Below are positions 37,173 to 38,539 of a stretch of DNA of 38,539 nucleotides, piece after piece. Positions within the stretch are counted from its first letter, which is position 1. Each line of letters opens with the position of its first letter. The translations under genes and the position numbers were made by a program. The notes beneath the pieces are model-generated. The model was not told the origin of the DNA. It saw only the letters and a program-made list of their open reading frames with translations, and ran no database searches. Origin of the DNA: a virus; IMG/VR virus record IMGVR_UViG_3300009551_000034, positions 1-38,539 of that record, one strand, 5' to 3'.

Positions 37173-37391
37173 ATGAAGACTCTTCCTAATCAAGGCTCCC
37201 CCGAACTTCTTCACCAGCTCCTCCGGGCTGACGAGGAGGCGCTACGTTCGATCCGGAAGCTGGAGGAGACGTCAGACGGGCTGCGACGCATCGCGTTGCT
37301 CCTAAGGGCTAATCTGGCGGCGCGTTTGCCGAGGTACTCACCGACCGATCAGGTGCTCGAAGATCCAGGCGCCGATCGCCGCGAGGGTTGA
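37173..37391 (+). CDS. Small helical protein, 72 residues
   Basis: ATG at 37173. The product KTLPNQGSPELLHQLLRADE, EALRSIRKLEETSDGLRRIA, LLLRANLAARL is a strong amphipathic helix with codon use like its neighbours. It overlaps the end of the opposing holin-like gene by 54 bases and lacks a strong ribosome site. It could be a small helical regulator or a chance open frame. Confidence 0.4.
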   Translation: MKTLPNQGSPELLHQLLRADEEALRSIRKLEETSDGLRRIALLLRANLAARLPRYSPTDQVLEDPGADRREG

Positions 37392-37655
37392 AGAGGCGAA
37401 GACGGCCCCGGTGATCTTCGCGATGAGTCCGGTCTGGCCGTGGGCGTACTTGTCGAGCTTCTCCCCGAGTTCCTTGAGGCCCTCTTCGATCTTGTCGAAC
37501 CGCTTTTCGTCGTCGGCGGTGTGCACGTCGAATCGGCGGAGCGAATCGACGTGACGCGTCTCGATCCGCTCCCGGACCGACTTGAAGCCCTCTTCAAGTC
37601 GAACTTCCATTCCTGCGATCTTCGTCTTCGTATCATCCGGCATAGCGTGTTCCAT
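37338..37655 (-). CDS. Holin or XhlA-like membrane protein with coiled coil
   Basis: 105 residues. Residues of about 8-75 are a charged coiled coil (DTKTKIAGMEVRLEEGFKSV, KRFDKIEEGLKELGEKLDKY), followed by one membrane span (LIAKITGAVFASSTLAAIGA) and EHLIGR. The order coiled coil then C-terminal span is the XhlA pattern, which works with a holin in lysis. ATG 37655 is used. ATG 37643, with GGAA seven bases before it, is an alternative. It follows the 50-residue membrane gene after the tail fibre, an expected lysis position. No endolysin follows. Confidence 0.7.
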   Translation of the reverse strand: MEHAMPDDTKTKIAGMEVRLEEGFKSVRERIETRHVDSLRRFDVHTADDEKRFDKIEEGLKELGEKLDKYAHGQTGLIAKITGAVFASSTLAAIGAWIFEHLIGR

Positions 37656-37664
37656 CGTGGAAGC

Positions 37665-37817
37665 TCAAGTGTTGGAGGGAGCGGACTTCGACATATATCC
37701 GACCGCCCCCGCGGCAATCACCATCGCTACCTCGTGGTCCCCGAGGCCCGCACAAACCGACGCCGCCGTGAAGGCGACGAAGGCGATCGCGAACTGTTCC
37801 CAGGATGTAGAGGTCAT
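37665..37817 (-). CDS. Small two-span membrane protein, holin-like
   Basis: 50 residues. Two hydrophobic segments (EQFAIAFVAFTAASVCAG, about 7-24, and EVAMVIAAGAVGYMS, about 28-42) with a GDH turn between them. ATG at 37817 has GAGGAG seven bases upstream and lies inside the end of the tail-fibre gene, so it is coupled to late expression. Size and spans fit a class II-like small holin or antiholin, paired with the next gene. The longer open frame upstream is a shadow of the fibre gene. Confidence 0.7.
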   Translation of the reverse strand: MTSTSWEQFAIAFVAFTAASVCAGLGDHEVAMVIAAGAVGYMSKSAPSNT

Positions 37818-37828
37818 CTTCGTACTCC

Positions 37829-38539
37829 TCAAAGGTCCATCGGGTGTCGAAACACGCAGAGCGAGTCGAACTCGAAGTAGTAGTTTGACGTTGTGCCGGT
37901 GTTGCCGAGAAACGCGAGCCCGCACGTATCGAGCGTCGCCGAGTTCCACCCGGATCCGAACGCGCCGACGGAAGCGGCAAACGTCTTCTCGTTCATCATA
38001 TCAGTGTTCCTCGCCGACGAGGACGCGGCCGGAACGTCGAGTTGAAAGTTGCCTCGGAACTTCGGCGGAGACCCGGCGGTCTTTCGCGCCGTCGTGTTGT
38101 AGGCGAACAAGGCTGAAAGGGAGCGATCGTCTCCGAGGCCGAGGTTGAGATCGAACTGAGGCCAGGATGGAGTTCCACCAGACAACGAGGTGGTGCCCCC
38201 GGCGATGTAGGCGTATCGCGTCGCGGTGCCGACCTGGGTCATCGCCGATAGCGAGTAGTGCGAAGAACCGGTGAGCTTGTTCCCGAGGAACGAGGCTCCT
38301 GCCGAGTACCACTCGGTGTAGTGAGTGAAGTCGGAGATCCCGACGAGCCGGAAGCTGAAGATGTACCGCTTCGCGTCCGTGTCGTAGAGCGGAAGGGTGA
38401 GGTCGTTGATCATGATTGACGTCATGAGCAGACCGGTCGCCTTCGTCGGGAATTTCACCCGGAGACGCGGACCCTCGGCGCCCGAGACCTTCGTGACCTG
38501 TACGCTTCCCGTGGCGATCTCGTCCTTACAGACGGTGAA
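37829..38539 (-). CDS. Tail fibre / receptor-binding protein, C-terminal part
   Basis: Continuation of the gene that begins at 555 on the left end. Non-redundant bases are 37829-38416; 38417-38539 repeat bases 1-123. This part holds residues of about 186-380: RYIFSFRLVGISDFTHYTEW, YSLSAMTQVGTATRYAYIAG, a Ser/Thr/Asn-rich middle and GTTSNYYFEFDSLCVFRHP at the end. It reads as a beta-rich receptor-binding head. The C-terminal end overlaps no other gene; the stop is 12 bases before the holin-like ATG at 37817. Reading the left or right half alone would give a false truncated gene. Confidence 0.8.
   Translation of the reverse strand, partial: FTVCKDEIATGSVQVTKVSGAEGPRLRVKFPTKATGLLMTSIMINDLTLPLYDTDAKRYIFSFRLVGISDFTHYTEWYSAGASFLGNKLTGSSHYSLSAMTQVGTATRYAYIAGGTTSLSGGTPSWPQFDLNLGLGDDRSLSALFAYNTTARKTAGSPPKFRGNFQLDVPAASSSARNTDMMNEKTFAASVGAFGSGWNSATLDTCGLAFLGNTGTTSNYYFEFDSLCVFRHPMDL
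38417..38539. repeat. Right copy of 123-base end repeat (circular overlap)
   Basis: Identical to 1-123, base for base. It should be removed once to obtain the 38,416-base unit. Confidence 0.95.

Noticed and set aside
1-38539. tRNA genes and CRISPR arrays
   Set aside because: No T-loop-like GTTCGANTC context with cloverleaf arms and no regularly spaced repeats were seen; the only tandem repeat is inside terS.

Overview
This window is the genome of a tailed phage, most likely a short-tailed podovirus-type virus, shown once around plus a 123-base overlap. Bases 1-123 are identical to 38417-38539, and a tail-fibre gene runs off the left end and resumes, in frame, at the right end. The non-redundant unit is therefore a 38,416-base circular map, either a circularly permuted genome or a circularised form. 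The DNA is GC-rich, with little usable host signal. I cannot name the host.

Late block, minus strand, 21372 down to 1 and on through the junction to 37338: small terminase, three small genes, large terminase, portal, scaffold, major capsid protein, a two-domain capsid or decoration-like protein, a small acidic protein, head-tail adaptor, a 1114-residue tail-nozzle-like protein, three internal-virion or ejection-type proteins, then tail-tip genes (145-residue protein, lectin-like protein, SGNH esterase, tail fibre) and two small membrane proteins that look like a holin pair. Almost every junction is an ATGA or GTGA 4-base overlap, so the block is probably translationally coupled. A 30-base motif with 26 conserved positions precedes both portal and capsid genes and is my best late-promoter candidate.

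Accessory block, 21474-28859: one plus-strand gene, a minus-strand chain of eight small overlapping genes (21890-24174), an empty stretch with a possible structured RNA ending in a terminator, a three-gene plus-strand chain ending in a 46-residue secreted or lipoprotein-like peptide, then a PD-(D/E)XK-like DUF6602-type gene facing a DUF5677-like gene. The last two look like cargo.

Control and integration block, 28899-36879: small hypothetical genes, a large serine recombinase (29968-31620, minus) that makes the phage probably temperate, and a rightward series of small genes rich in ribbon-helix-helix (RHH) DNA-binding folds. Between two of these lies a nested inverted repeat with perfect 29-base arms, each carrying a GTCTATATAGAC-type palindrome. 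This is the most unusual structure in the window. An HNH homing endonuclease and a zinc-finger-like gene follow.

I could not recognise any DNA polymerase, helicase, primase, classical CI/Cro repressor or endolysin. Either host functions are used or these jobs are done by unrecognised genes.
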